Shown here piece by piece: positions 34,343 to 43,600 of a DNA stretch of 64,000 nucleotides. The DNA is from Scybalosoma faecavium (GTDB lineage: Bacteria > Bacillota > Clostridia > Christensenellales > Christensenellaceae). The notes under the pieces are model-generated. The model worked only from the letters and a program-made list of their open reading frames with translations. It did not search any database and was not told where the DNA came from. The stretch is taken from NCBI GenBank assembly GCA_018716135.1, contig DVKG01000002.1, positions 13,007-77,006 of the forward strand. The letters are read 5' to 3'. Both the position numbers and the translations under genes were made by a program. The stretch's first letter is position 1. Every line of letters starts with the position of its first letter.

Positions 34343-36013
34343 TTACTTTTCAGCCGCCTGTTTAGCAATCTTCTTCATTGCTTCGAGCGCCTCATCCGGA
34401 AGCTTGTCGTATCCGCCCTTGAGGTGAATCTTAGACTCTATAAATTCAACGCGGTCGTTCATTCTCGCCTGAACACTCTTAGCATACAGAACGTCGTCGA
34501 AATCAGGCTCAAATCCCTCGATAGGCATGTATTTAAGAGCGTCTACCTTGCCAAACCGCTTGAACTCAGCGCGCTGCTCTATTATAGCCTCCAGGCACTC
34601 GAACGTAACTTCTTTCGGAACCTTCTTCTCACCGAAGAAGCCCGTGTTGATTATGTAGCAATCAGCCTTGTGCTCGCCTTCGAACAGCTTTTTAAAGCCC
34701 GCATAGTCGTCAGACAGAGGATACGTGCGGAAGGGGTTTGCGTAAGGCTCTACTACAAGAGCATCCGGATCTACGCCGGGAGCGAGACGCTCCGCAGTGG
34801 TGCGCTTCGTAGCCAAAGTTGCGCCCATCGACGCTGCCACAACAGGATCGTCGATCTTAATCAGCGGAGGAAGCGTCGGATCTTTCATCAGCCAGATAAC
34901 CGCGTTTACAGATTCTTCAAAAAGATCTACGCGGTTGGGACTCCAGAGGCGGGATTTAACCGCTCTGCCGTTGCCGTTGCGAATGTCCTCGGGGACTATG
35001 ACCTTTTTGCCGTCTTTATCCAGAGTGCAGCCTACGTTCTGTACTGTCATCAGGAATTTATTATCCGGATGATCTGTCGGGTAGTCGTTTGTCTTGTCGA
35101 AATAAGCAGGTTCGAGAGCTACAGAATACGTATTTCCGCCCTCGTTGCTGATTACAAAAGCGTCGTCGTGCAGAACGGTTATGTCGCCGTACTTGCCGCC
35201 GTGCTTCTCGTGCGTAATAGTAGATTTGCCGGAGCCGGAGAGACCGAATACGCCTGCGACAAATGTTCTTCCATCCGGCAGGTTGTAACGCTTCTGACCG
35301 CCGTGGCAGGAGCAGAACCCGTGTCTGTTGGCGATGCCCCAAGCGAGAGTAAGCGTGCCCTTCTTATGCTCGCCGAAATAACGCATACCTAAAATTGCAG
35401 CGCAGTTATGCTCAGGGTCAAACAGAGCCAGACCGAGCGGGAAATCAGGATGACTCCAAGTCGGATCGGAGAATACGTAAATATCCGCCTCGCCGTCTAT
35501 CACCTTGCTCTTCTCATACATTTCGTTATAAAATTCGTTGCAGTACTGGAAGTTCAGCATCCAGGACAGCAGTATGTTAGCTTCTGTATCCGGAATGAGC
35601 AGATGAGCCTTAACCATAAATTCCGGCGAAAGCCCTACATACGCATCTGCCTTGAGCATTGTTTTAAAGCGCGTGTCGTATACAGCGTCACGAACCACCT
35701 TGCCCAGCTCTTCAGCGTCCACGCCCGGTTCGCCTATTACACGTCTGGCAGCGGCGCAGCGTCCCTGAACTGCACCGTCGTTAAATATGAGCGCGGTTGC
35801 GCCTTCGGGCAGACCTACAGCCTCGGGCTTATATATCGGCATGTCAGTGACTATAGTTCCGGGGCTTTCTTCCGCGAGCTTATACGCCTCGGAGGGCGTC
35901 TGAACAGGATAAACATTGTTCCCGTAGAAGGGAGTCTCTACGATAGCCTTTATATTGCTGAAGTACGTACCCTTCTTGACCTCGCTGCGCTCATAAAACT
36001 GTTTAGTTGCCAT
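34343..36013 (-). CDS. pckA: Phosphoenolpyruvate carboxykinase (ATP)
   Basis: A 556-residue ATP-type PEP carboxykinase interconverting oxaloacetate and PEP. The kinase-1a (P-loop) motif GLSGSGKSTITHEK and the acidic DITVLHDDAFVI segment are seen, along with RYFGEHKKGTLTLAWG and the C-terminal ATKRTTAERLAPGVD. In fermenting anaerobes this enzyme often runs toward oxaloacetate with ATP gain, but direction is not readable from sequence. It is transcribed alone, has a GGAGG box, and follows rsmA in the same direction with 84 bases between. Confidence 0.95.
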   Translation of the reverse strand: MATKQFYERSEVKKGTYFSNIKAIVETPFYGNNVYPVQTPSEAYKLAEESPGTIVTDMPIYKPEAVGLPEGATALIFNDGAVQGRCAAARRVIGEPGVDAEELGKVVRDAVYDTRFKTMLKADAYVGLSPEFMVKAHLLIPDTEANILLSWMLNFQYCNEFYNEMYEKSKVIDGEADIYVFSDPTWSHPDFPLGLALFDPEHNCAAILGMRYFGEHKKGTLTLAWGIANRHGFCSCHGGQKRYNLPDGRTFVAGVFGLSGSGKSTITHEKHGGKYGDITVLHDDAFVISNEGGNTYSVALEPAYFDKTNDYPTDHPDNKFLMTVQNVGCTLDKDGKKVIVPEDIRNGNGRAVKSRLWSPNRVDLFEESVNAVIWLMKDPTLPPLIKIDDPVVAASMGATLATKRTTAERLAPGVDPDALVVEPYANPFRTYPLSDDYAGFKKLFEGEHKADCYIINTGFFGEKKVPKEVTFECLEAIIEQRAEFKRFGKVDALKYMPIEGFEPDFDDVLYAKSVQARMNDRVEFIESKIHLKGGYDKLPDEALEAMKKIAKQAAEK

Positions 36014-36097
36014 TAATCAATCCTCCTCGTATTTCTGCATAATGGACTTGCATCTTACATTTTTGAAGTAGGTTCTTTTTTCTGATAGGAAGTTTCT

Positions 36098-36934
36098 TCA
36101 AGACTGTGCTATTATCTCCGCCAGGCGCGCTATTATCTCCGGACTAAGCGTCTCCGCCCGCGCTTTAGGATCTATCCCCGCGAGCTCAAGCGCCGCGGAC
36201 GCCTCCTCCGCGCCGAGCATTGCCTTCAGATTGTTCTGCACGGTCTTCCTGCGCATAGCGAACAGCGCTTTTACAGTGCGTGCGTATATCTTCCGCTCGA
36301 CGTCCATCGTTTTTGACGGCGTAAACTGTATTACGGCAGAATCCACATCAGGCTCGGGCAGGAAACAGCCGGCCGGAACATTGAGAATCTTTTGAACTGC
36401 GCCATAATAAGCTATGGAAGCTGTCAGAGCGCCGTAGTCCTTGTCCCCCGCTTTTGCAGCGAGACGTTCCGCGACTTCCTTCTGCACCATAGCTGTGAAG
36501 CGAGTGACAGGCGCGCCGCTCTCCAAGACGGCAAAAAGGCACTTGCTCGTGATATAATACGGCAGATTTCCCGCGACGGCGAAGCTGCCGGAAAAGTATT
36601 CCTCAGCTACTTTTTTTATGTCCGTCTTTAGTATATCTGCGTGCAGCACTGTTACGTTATTCCTGTGCGCCAGAGTATGTGAAAGAGCACGTGTCATGCC
36701 CGAGTCTATCTCCACGGCGACGACACGACCTGCCCGCTCCGCTAAAACATCCGTGAGCGCGCCCAGACCCGGACCTATTTCCAACACGTCCTCCCCGGGC
36801 AAAACCGCGGCTTCCGCTATCCTGCGCGTTATGTTAGCGTCTTTCAGGAAGTTCTGCCCCAGTTTTTTAAGCGGCGACAATCCGAACTGTTCCAGCGTTT
36901 CTTTTATCTTCTTCGGCGAGCTAAGCTGCTCCAT
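36098..36934 (-). CDS. rsmA: 16S rRNA dimethyladenosine transferase
   Basis: A 278-residue KsgA/RsmA that dimethylates two adjacent adenines near the 3' end of 16S rRNA. The SAM-binding motif I is VLEIGPGLGALTDVLAERA, motif IV is VAGNLPYYITSKCLF, and the N-terminal KKLGQNFLKDANITRRI is a family hallmark. A helical RNA-binding domain fills the C-terminal third (MRRKTVQNNLKAML). It lies near veg, as in Bacillus, where both are close to the replication origin; here a small unknown gene separates them. Confidence 0.96.
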   Translation of the reverse strand: MEQLSSPKKIKETLEQFGLSPLKKLGQNFLKDANITRRIAEAAVLPGEDVLEIGPGLGALTDVLAERAGRVVAVEIDSGMTRALSHTLAHRNNVTVLHADILKTDIKKVAEEYFSGSFAVAGNLPYYITSKCLFAVLESGAPVTRFTAMVQKEVAERLAAKAGDKDYGALTASIAYYGAVQKILNVPAGCFLPEPDVDSAVIQFTPSKTMDVERKIYARTVKALFAMRRKTVQNNLKAMLGAEEASAALELAGIDPKARAETLSPEIIARLAEIIAQS

Positions 36935-37091
36935 CTCTCCCCCCTACGTTTCGTATGCTTTCTTCATCTATATAATAACTCAAAAAGTCGCAAATGTACA
37001 GACCTGATTTGATATATCCGACTAACTCTGACGTTCTACAGCGGTTTTTTTACGCATAATGAATAGTAAATCTACAGCACGGAGGTGTAAA

Positions 37092-37364
37092 ATGAACAAA
37101 TGCCCTGCGGCGGCCGAAGAATTCAGCTTTGAACTGACACGTCTTTTCAAGCACAGCAGATGGCTGCGCATCGTCGGCGGATCCGCTTTTTATGCCGGAG
37201 TAATAAAAGACAGCGTGGGCCGCGAAATATCCGGAGTGGCCGTTCGCTCTGACGTAATACCGCCCGGCTTCAATTTTCTTCACGCCGGCTTTGCATTTTT
37301 CCTCTCAGACGCAGAGACAGGCGCGCCGCTCAGCCGCTCCTTCTGCCGTTCGCTTTTGAAATAG
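37092..37364 (+). CDS. Small hypothetical protein
   Basis: A 90-residue frame starting MNKCPAAAEEFSFEL with an ACGGAGG box eight bases upstream, which makes it a likely real gene despite its small size and its orientation opposite to the neighbours. The sequence has a helical start followed by glycine-rich strands (WLRIVGGSAFYAGVIKDSVGREISGVAV) and ends SRSFCRSLLK. No signal peptide or long membrane segment is evident. I do not recognise the family. It sits between rsmA and veg on the other strand, in the position where Bacillus has yabG, but it does not resemble that protease. Confidence 0.6.
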   Translation: MNKCPAAAEEFSFELTRLFKHSRWLRIVGGSAFYAGVIKDSVGREISGVAVRSDVIPPGFNFLHAGFAFFLSDAETGAPLSRSFCRSLLK

Positions 37365-37420
37365 CCAAAACAAAAGCTCCCTCCTTTTTTTGCAGAGGAA
37401 GCATGACGTACATTTTTAAA

Positions 37421-37666
37421 TCATCCTATCAGACTTATGTTCACCTTTCCGGTAATCAGTTCGTTATAGGTGTAGGAATATCTGGTAGAATACCCTTTGG
37501 AATCCACCAGTATCGTGAATATCCCGGGATATACTCCATCCAGAACGCCCTGCGCGCGCGTCACCCTGTTGCGCTCGCCTATCGCGTAAAGCTCTACTCT
37601 ACGGCCTTTTTTCATCGCCAGTCTCTCTCTTATCTTCCCTACGTCCACAGCTTGCTTTTTTACCAT
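37421..37666 (-). CDS. veg: Veg family protein
   Basis: From MVKKQAVDVGKIRERLAMKK the 81-residue protein matches Veg, a small strongly expressed protein of Firmicutes. In Bacillus it stimulates biofilm gene expression; its biochemical action is unclear. The conserved core GRRVELYAIGERNRVTRAQGVLDGVYPGIFTI is present. The ATG at 37666 is fixed by AGGAGG six bases upstream; a longer frame to 37735 is rejected. Promoter TTGAAT/TATATA lies upstream and the transcribed leader has a GGAATAC/GTATTCC hairpin. A DnaA-box cluster begins ten bases beyond the -35. Confidence 0.93.
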   Translation of the reverse strand: MVKKQAVDVGKIRERLAMKKGRRVELYAIGERNRVTRAQGVLDGVYPGIFTILVDSKGYSTRYSYTYNELITGKVNISLIG

Positions 37667-37736
37667 TACGTCCTCCTGTCCATCTCGGAATACTAAAAAG
37701 TATTCCCAATCCCGCTCCGACTTATGCCGCAGCATG

Positions 37737-37766
37737 TATATACCCTCTTTGACAATGAATATTCAA
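37737..37766 (-). promoter_or_regulatory. Promoter of veg
   Basis: Minus-strand TTGAAT (37761-37766), 18 bases, TATATA (37737-37742). Confidence 0.6.
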
Positions 37767-37775
37767 GCCGTGAAT

Positions 37776-37891
37776 TTGTCCACATTATCCACACTTTTTA
37801 TAAAAACATCGTTAAATAGGCTTTTATAATGTGGATAACCGGTTAAAGTTATCCACATTATCCACAATTCAACGCAAGAAAATGTGCATAA
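37776..37891. other. Cluster of six DnaA boxes
   Basis: Within 116 bases between veg and recA: TTGTCCACA at 37776-37784 (one mismatch), TTATCCACA at 37785-37793, TTATCCACA on the minus strand at 37830-37838, TTATCCACA at 37849-37857 and again at 37858-37866, and TTATGCACA on the minus strand at 37883-37891. Two pairs are directly abutting. About two TTATNCACA sites would be expected by chance in the entire window. The stretch 37794-37829 between boxes is AT-rich. It may be a DnaA-titration or regulatory cluster, or an origin element. Confidence 0.88.
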
Positions 37892-38015
37892 CTCTCTCCG
37901 AATGCGTAATATTCGCATATTTCCGCTCGTTTCATGTCTAAATCACAGTTATTTTGCACATTTTGTTCCTGCCGCTCTGCACTGCACAATATCTGGCATA
38001 CTTTAATATGAATTT

Positions 38016-39089
38016 TTATTTTTCGCCGTCTGTACTTTCCGCCTCAGCACTCGTCTCGACAGCATCCGCCGGCTCTGCTTCAGGCTCGTCGTCCAGCGTA
38101 AGACGCGCATGAGGCATGTGCTCCAGCACCTTTTCCTTGACCTCTTGAGCAACCTCCGGATTGTCCACGAGGAACTGACGCGCGTTATCTTTTCCCTGGC
38201 CTATTCTCATATCTCCAAAGGAATACCATGAGCCGGATTTGCTCACTACGCCAAATTCTACGCCCAGGTTTATCAGGCTGGATTCGAGAGATATGCCTTT
38301 TCCGTAATAAATATCACAATCCACCTGAGCGAACGGCGGCGCAACCTTGTTCTTCGGGATCTTAATTCTGGTTTTATTTCCTACCGCTTTGTCCCCCTGT
38401 TTAATCTGCTCCCCGCGCCTAACCTCTATTCTCACAGAGGAATAGAACTTCATCGCTCTTCCGCCGGGCGTAATTTCAGGATTTCCGAACATTATGCCCA
38501 CCTTTTCTCTCAGCTGATTTATAAATATTGCAACTGTCTTAGATTTGCTTATCGCGCCGGAGAGCTTGCGCAAAGCCTGGCTCATCAATCTGGCCTGCAA
38601 TCCCACATGAGAATCTCCCATCTCGCCGTCTATCTCGCTCTTTGGGACAAGCGCCGCCACGGAGTCTATTACTACGACGTCTATCGCGCCGCTGCGTATG
38701 AGCGCTTCCGCTATTTCCAAAGCCTGCTCTCCTGTATCCGGCTGAGATATAAGCAGATTATCCACATCTACTCCCAGATTTCTCGCATATTTAGGATCGA
38801 GCGCGTGCTCCGCGTCTATGAACGCCGCCAGTCCGCCCAGAGCCTGAGCCGACGCTATCGCATGCAGCGCGACGGTCGTCTTGCCCGATGATTCCGGTCC
38901 GAAAATTTCAATTATCCTTCCGCGCGGATAGCCGCCTATGCCGAGAGCTATATCCAGCTCAAGGCAGCCCGAAGGAATGACTGTCAACTCCAACCCTGCC
39001 TCCTTGTCGCCAAGACGCATAACGGCGCCTTTGCCGAACTGTTTTTCTATCCCTTTTAACGCCATATCCAGCGCCATCTGTTTATCCAT
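38016..39089 (-). CDS. recA: Recombinase RecA
   Basis: A 357-residue RecA, forming filaments on single-stranded DNA for strand exchange and LexA cleavage. Walker A is FGPESSGKTTVALH, Walker B is IDVVVIDSVAALVP, loop L2 follows SKSKTVAIFINQLREKVG, and the C-terminus is acidic (EPEAEPADAVETSAEAESTDGEK). Upstream in the same direction is pgsA. No clear LexA operator was seen in front of it, perhaps because it is read from farther upstream with pgsA, rimO and ftsK. Its 3' end faces the DnaA-box cluster. Confidence 0.97.
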   Translation of the reverse strand: MDKQMALDMALKGIEKQFGKGAVMRLGDKEAGLELTVIPSGCLELDIALGIGGYPRGRIIEIFGPESSGKTTVALHAIASAQALGGLAAFIDAEHALDPKYARNLGVDVDNLLISQPDTGEQALEIAEALIRSGAIDVVVIDSVAALVPKSEIDGEMGDSHVGLQARLMSQALRKLSGAISKSKTVAIFINQLREKVGIMFGNPEITPGGRAMKFYSSVRIEVRRGEQIKQGDKAVGNKTRIKIPKNKVAPPFAQVDCDIYYGKGISLESSLINLGVEFGVVSKSGSWYSFGDMRIGQGKDNARQFLVDNPEVAQEVKEKVLEHMPHARLTLDDEPEAEPADAVETSAEAESTDGEK

Positions 39090-39115
39090 ATTTGACCCCT
39101 TTACCTATTGTTGAT

Positions 39116-39670
39116 TCAACCAGCCTTTACTCTGTGAGCAGAAATGTAACTCGATATATAATGTATGCACGACAGCACCGCCAACACAACGCTTATCATC
39201 ATTAATATCATTTCTATATCTACGCCCGTAAGCTGCATCGCCGGAGACCCGAGCAGCATAAGCGCCAGACCCACCATCTGAAAAAGCGTCTTTAGTTTTC
39301 CGATTCTATCCGCCGCGATGACCACCCCTGCCTCCGCCGCGACAAGACGCACGCCTGATATGACAAATTCTCTCGCCAGTATTATCAGCGCGATGAGCAT
39401 AGGCAGGCGTCCTACGTCTACTAATATCAGCATCGCCGCCATCACCAGGAGCTTATCAGCCATAGGATCCATAAGTTTTCCGAAGTTAGTAACGCAGTGC
39501 TTCCTACGCGCTATTATTCCGTCGAGAAGATCCGTTATAGAGGCCAGTATAAATATTATACCCGCCGCTATATACCACGCCGGAAAATCTATGAGATATA
39601 CCGCTACAATAAGCGGTACCATTAACATACGCGCCACAGTCATCATGTTAGGCAGTTTTTCAATCTTCAT
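39116..39670 (-). CDS. pgsA: CDP-diacylglycerol-glycerol-3-phosphate phosphatidyltransferase
   Basis: A 184-residue integral membrane enzyme making phosphatidylglycerol phosphate, the entry to anionic phospholipids. The CDP-alcohol phosphatidyltransferase motif is seen as SITDLLDGIIARRKHCVTNFGKLMDPMADKLLVMA, which contains the D-G-x2-A-R-x8-G-x3-D-x3-D pattern. It has about five hydrophobic segments. The start lies two bases after the rimO stop, and recA follows by 26 bases, a common clostridial order (rimO-pgsA-recA). Confidence 0.96.
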   Translation of the reverse strand: MKIEKLPNMMTVARMLMVPLIVAVYLIDFPAWYIAAGIIFILASITDLLDGIIARRKHCVTNFGKLMDPMADKLLVMAAMLILVDVGRLPMLIALIILAREFVISGVRLVAAEAGVVIAADRIGKLKTLFQMVGLALMLLGSPAMQLTGVDIEMILMMISVVLAVLSCIHYISSYISAHRVKAG

Positions 39671-39672
39671 TA

Positions 39673-40995
39673 TTATATCTCTCTCGCATACAAATCGTAT
39701 TCGTCAGCCTTTTCAATCTTCACCGTCGTTATTTCTCCCGCCTCCAGCTCACGCTCGGAGAAGAAATACGTCTGTCCGTCCACGTCGCGCGTTTGCCCCA
39801 GCGTTCTGGCAACGTACATAAATCTGTCCATATCATATCCTTCGACAAGCGCCTCCTGCCGAGTTCCTATCAGCAGCTCATCTCGCCGCAGCGATATTTC
39901 CTGCTGCAGAAGCATTACGCGCTCCAGCCTCTCCTCCGCCGTCTCCGGCGGTACTTTGGGCTCCTGCTTCGCCGCGAGAGTTCCTTCCTGTTCAGAAAAT
40001 ACAAATACTCCGAGCCTGTCAAACTCAAGCTTTTGCAGTTTTTCCAACAATTCCTCGAATATTTCCTCGGTTTCTCCCGGATAGCCTACTATTATAGTAG
40101 TCCGCAAAATAAAACTTGCGTCTGCCGCGCGTATCATTCCGACGGCGTTTTCTATCTGTTCATACGTACTGCGCCTTCTCATTCGCATCAGTATTTCGTC
40201 GGAGAGATGCTGCACGGGCATATCTATATATTTAACTATATTTTCATGGCGTGTCATTACGTCAATCAGCTCAGGCGTTATGCTCTCAGGATAGCAGTAC
40301 AACAGACGAATCCACTTCACATCTGTCGCCGCCAATCTTTCCAGCAGCTCGGCAATCTTACATTCTCCGTATATATCCTCGCCGTATCTCGTCGTATCCT
40401 GCGCAACGAGAACTATTTCCTTCACGCCGCGCTCCGCCAGACATTTTACCTCCAGCTCTATGTTTTCCATCGTTCTGCTCTTGAGTCCGCCGCGTATCCT
40501 CGGAATCAGGCAGTATGAGCAGCCGTTGGAACAGCCTTCTGCTATTTTAACATACGCCGTATAACCTGGAGTCGAAAGAGTGCGCTGCTCATAGCAGCCG
40601 TCCAGCGTAGGCTTCTTTACATTTATAAAGCGTTCTCCTTTTACCACTCTTTCTACAGTTTCAGTTATATCAGCCGCAGAGGTCACGCCGAGACATGCGT
40701 CTATCTCGTCTATCTCATCCATAAGCTCCTTTGCGAAGAGCTGCGCAAGACATCCGGTTACTATCAGCGCACATGCGCTTGACTTCCGGTATTCCGCAGC
40801 CTCAAGTATGCAGTCTATACTTTCCTGCTGCGCGCTTTCTATAAAACCGCAGGTATTTACTACTATTATATCTGCATACTGCATCTCCGTAACCAGAGTA
40901 TATTTTTTTTGCAGCTCGCTGAGCATAAGCTCAGAGTCCACTGTATTTTTATCGCAGCCTAACGCCACAAGGCAGAAAGTTTTTTTATCAGTCAT
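39673..40995 (-). CDS. rimO: Ribosomal protein S12 methylthiotransferase
   Basis: A 440-residue radical SAM methylthiotransferase that modifies aspartate in ribosomal protein S12. The N-terminal MTTase domain has cysteines in VALGCDKNTVDSE, NTCGFIESAQQES and VTGCLAQLF for one cluster. The radical SAM motif is CSNGCSYCLIPRIRG (CxxxCxxC), and a TRAM domain lies near the C-terminus (LVEGYDMDRFMYV). The start overlaps the ftsK stop by eight bases. RimO rather than MiaB is indicated by the overall sequence and by the pgsA-recA context. Confidence 0.93.
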   Translation of the reverse strand: MTDKKTFCLVALGCDKNTVDSELMLSELQKKYTLVTEMQYADIIVVNTCGFIESAQQESIDCILEAAEYRKSSACALIVTGCLAQLFAKELMDEIDEIDACLGVTSAADITETVERVVKGERFINVKKPTLDGCYEQRTLSTPGYTAYVKIAEGCSNGCSYCLIPRIRGGLKSRTMENIELEVKCLAERGVKEIVLVAQDTTRYGEDIYGECKIAELLERLAATDVKWIRLLYCYPESITPELIDVMTRHENIVKYIDMPVQHLSDEILMRMRRRSTYEQIENAVGMIRAADASFILRTTIIVGYPGETEEIFEELLEKLQKLEFDRLGVFVFSEQEGTLAAKQEPKVPPETAEERLERVMLLQQEISLRRDELLIGTRQEALVEGYDMDRFMYVARTLGQTRDVDGQTYFFSERELEAGEITTVKIEKADEYDLYAREI

Positions 40996-43465
40996 TGCCC
41001 CCTCCGCTCAATCTGTTGAATTCGTCCCATGTTATAAGTATCTGTCTGGGCTTGCTTCCGTCAGCCGGAGAAACGTATCCCCGTTGCTCCATTTCATCCA
41101 CCAATCGCGCGGCTCTGGCGTATCCCACTCGGAGCCTGCGCTGCAGCATTGAGATTGACACCTGTTCGTATTCCAGCGCAAGCCTCAGCGCCTTTCCCAG
41201 CAGCTCATCTTCTCCGTTAAGATCAGCTCCGTCGTCTGTGCTCGGGTTTTCCTTTCCTTTCGGAATTGCGCGTTCTATAGCATCCTGAGTCTCTTCGTCA
41301 TACGTTGCTTCTCCGTCTCGTTTCAGGAAGTCTATCACTGCGGATATCTCGTCTTCACTTATCCAGCATCCCTGCACTCTTATGGGTTTGGGAGCGTCGC
41401 CGGGCTTGAAAAGCATATCTCCTTTGCCCAGCAGCTTCTCCGCGCCATGCATATCCAGTATCGTGCGGGAATCCACGCCTGACGAAACCGTGAGAGCTAT
41501 TCTGGCGGGTATGTTCGCCTTTATCAAACCGGTAATTACGTCTACCGAAGGTCTCTGTGTAGCGACGACGAGATGTATCCCGCTCGCCCTGCCCTTCTGC
41601 GCTATACGGCAGATAGCCGACTCCACTTCTTTCGAGCTGACCATCATCAAATCCGCCAGCTCATCTACTATTATAACAAGCTTGGGCAGCGTTTCAAGAC
41701 CGTTTTCTTTGGCATATTTGTTATATCTCTCTATCTCTTTTGCAGTGGACGCGGAAAAGAGAGAGTATCTCCGTTCCATCTCTCCCACTGCCCATGCGAG
41801 CGCACCCGCCGCCCTCTTAGGCTCCGTCACTACCGGAACCTTGAGATGCGGTATGCCGTTATATCCGCTCAGCTCCACAACCTTAGGGTCCACCATTATA
41901 AACTGAACCTCGTCCGGCTTTGCATGATATAGTATAGAGATTATTATGCCGTTCACACAGACCGACTTACCCGAGCCCGTCGCGCCCGCAATTAGCAGAT
42001 GAGGCATTTTCGCCAAATCCGCCAACACTCTCGAGCCGGATATGTCCATACCCAGAGCGAAGCCGAGCTTGCTTTTTATAGAACGAAATTCCGCAGAGTC
42101 GATTATATCTCTGCCTGTCACCGTTCCGCGCTTTGCGTTGGGCACTTCTATCCCCACCGCCGCCTTTCCCGGTATGGGCGCTTCTATCCTCACGCCCTGA
42201 GACGCCAAATTCAGAGCTATATCATCCGCCAGATTTACAATACGGCTGACCTTCACTCCGGGAGCCGGCTTGAGCTCGTATCGAGTGACTACAGGACCTC
42301 GGCTGACGTCCACGACCTTTGCATTAACGCCGAAACTGTTTAACGTGCTCTCGAGCCGTTCCGATCTCATCGCTATCTCTGAGCGCGCATTGTTATCCGC
42401 CGGCTTTTTTCCGAATTCTAACAGATCTGTCGGAGGATATTGATATTCGCCTGTTTCCGTCTGACTTTCGGCCTGCTCGGTTTTTTCTGCTGAACTAAAC
42501 ACTTGCTCAGCCTGTTCTTTGAGCAGCTCGTCGTTCGCGTCATCCCGCGCGGGATACCTGTCGATTATTTCATTCGGGCGAGCCGGATGGTATCTGTCTG
42601 GCAGATCAGGCGCGGCATGTTTCTTAAAATCATATTCGAGCTCCGGCTCATCCTCATCCCCGGCGCTGTCATCGTCTTCTATCTCAAGCCATTCTACGTT
42701 TTTCGGCATTTTTGCCGTATATTCGAAAGCTTTTTTCTTTGCTTTTTCCACATTGCGCCGCGACCATGCGGATATGCCGTCGTTCTCCGAATCCTTTTTC
42801 TGTTCGAGCTTTCTGCTTTTTAACTCAGGAATCTCCTGAGACTCGGCTTCATCATAAAAGCTCTCCTCATATTCGTCATCTTCGCTGCGTTCGCGTATTA
42901 TCTTTTTCTGTTTATTCGTTTTAGTTTTCTTTTTCTTCTTTCTTGAGAAAAAGCTGGATGGAGAAATTCCTATAAACAGTATCGCGCATATCGCCGTCAG
43001 AACCGCAGATAATATAGCGGTGCATATCGCCCCCATGAGCTTTACCAGCGGATAAGACAGCACCGCTCCGACAAAGCCTCCAGTCGTGCCCGTATTCGCA
43101 GCGAAACTGACGCTTCTAAATAAAAAGTCGAAATATCCATTATCATATGAGGACGAATTAATAGACAATACATGCAAAAGCGTTTCCAGAAATACCAGAC
43201 CGACTATGGCTAAAGCCGCCTTGCCTCTGCCCGGGAAATTTCTCTTGGATGACATAATCCATATACCGTCGAAAATCAAAAACGGCGGAAACAGCCATCC
43301 CAGCATACCCATGGCTCCGAGCATACACATTTTAAGATACTTAACTACTACCGCTTCTTCTCCGAATATCAGCGCCGCAGCCATTATAATGCCTGCAGCT
43401 ATCAGTATCAGCCCCGCAGCGTCTGTGCGAGTCGTTCCTTTCTTTTTTGTTTTTCTTTTCGTCAT
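40988..43465 (-). CDS. ftsK: DNA translocase FtsK/SpoIIIE
   Basis: An 825-residue DNA pump of the FtsK/SpoIIIE family. Four hydrophobic segments occupy about residues 10-175, then a charged linker (KKKKKTKTNKQKK, acidic stretches) to about 350. The motor domain follows, with Walker A LLIAGATGSGKSVCVN and Walker B KLVIIVDELADLMMV. A winged-helix gamma domain (about 755-820, SISMLQRRLRVGYARAARLVDEMEQRGYV) reads DNA polarity. It clears chromosomes at the division or sporulation septum. It has its own TTGTGA/TATAAT promoter and heads the ftsK-rimO-pgsA-recA unit. Confidence 0.95.
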   Translation of the reverse strand: MTKRKTKKKGTTRTDAAGLILIAAGIIMAAALIFGEEAVVVKYLKMCMLGAMGMLGWLFPPFLIFDGIWIMSSKRNFPGRGKAALAIVGLVFLETLLHVLSINSSSYDNGYFDFLFRSVSFAANTGTTGGFVGAVLSYPLVKLMGAICTAILSAVLTAICAILFIGISPSSFFSRKKKKKTKTNKQKKIIRERSEDDEYEESFYDEAESQEIPELKSRKLEQKKDSENDGISAWSRRNVEKAKKKAFEYTAKMPKNVEWLEIEDDDSAGDEDEPELEYDFKKHAAPDLPDRYHPARPNEIIDRYPARDDANDELLKEQAEQVFSSAEKTEQAESQTETGEYQYPPTDLLEFGKKPADNNARSEIAMRSERLESTLNSFGVNAKVVDVSRGPVVTRYELKPAPGVKVSRIVNLADDIALNLASQGVRIEAPIPGKAAVGIEVPNAKRGTVTGRDIIDSAEFRSIKSKLGFALGMDISGSRVLADLAKMPHLLIAGATGSGKSVCVNGIIISILYHAKPDEVQFIMVDPKVVELSGYNGIPHLKVPVVTEPKRAAGALAWAVGEMERRYSLFSASTAKEIERYNKYAKENGLETLPKLVIIVDELADLMMVSSKEVESAICRIAQKGRASGIHLVVATQRPSVDVITGLIKANIPARIALTVSSGVDSRTILDMHGAEKLLGKGDMLFKPGDAPKPIRVQGCWISEDEISAVIDFLKRDGEATYDEETQDAIERAIPKGKENPSTDDGADLNGEDELLGKALRLALEYEQVSISMLQRRLRVGYARAARLVDEMEQRGYVSPADGSKPRQILITWDEFNRLSGGGND

Positions 43466-43502
43466 CCCATCTCTTCCTAGATATATAAGTAAATTACATT
43501 AT

Positions 43503-43531
43503 ATTATACACCCAAGACAGCTTTTTCACAA
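43503..43531 (-). promoter_or_regulatory. Promoter of ftsK
   Basis: Minus-strand TTGTGA (43526-43531), 17 bases, TATAAT (43503-43508). Confidence 0.75.
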
Positions 43532-43547
43532 GTGCCGCAGTCATTGC

Positions 43548-43597
43548 GCAAAAACAAACCTCCCAAAGCTTGCTCACGAAGCTATGAGAGGTCTCGC
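43548..43597 (-). terminator. Terminator of argH
   Basis: Minus-strand ACCTC/GAGGT outer and AGCTT/AAGCT inner stems, followed by TTGTTTTT. Confidence 0.75.
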
Positions 43598-43600
43598 TCT

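Noticed and set aside
37050..37283. 77-codon minus-strand frame between rsmA and veg
   Set aside because: It overlaps the better supported plus-strand gene at 37092 and lacks a binding site.
37776..37891. Calling the DnaA-box cluster oriC outright
   Set aside because: dnaA, dnaN and gyr genes are absent and gene direction does not switch at this point, so the origin claim is not supported beyond the boxes.
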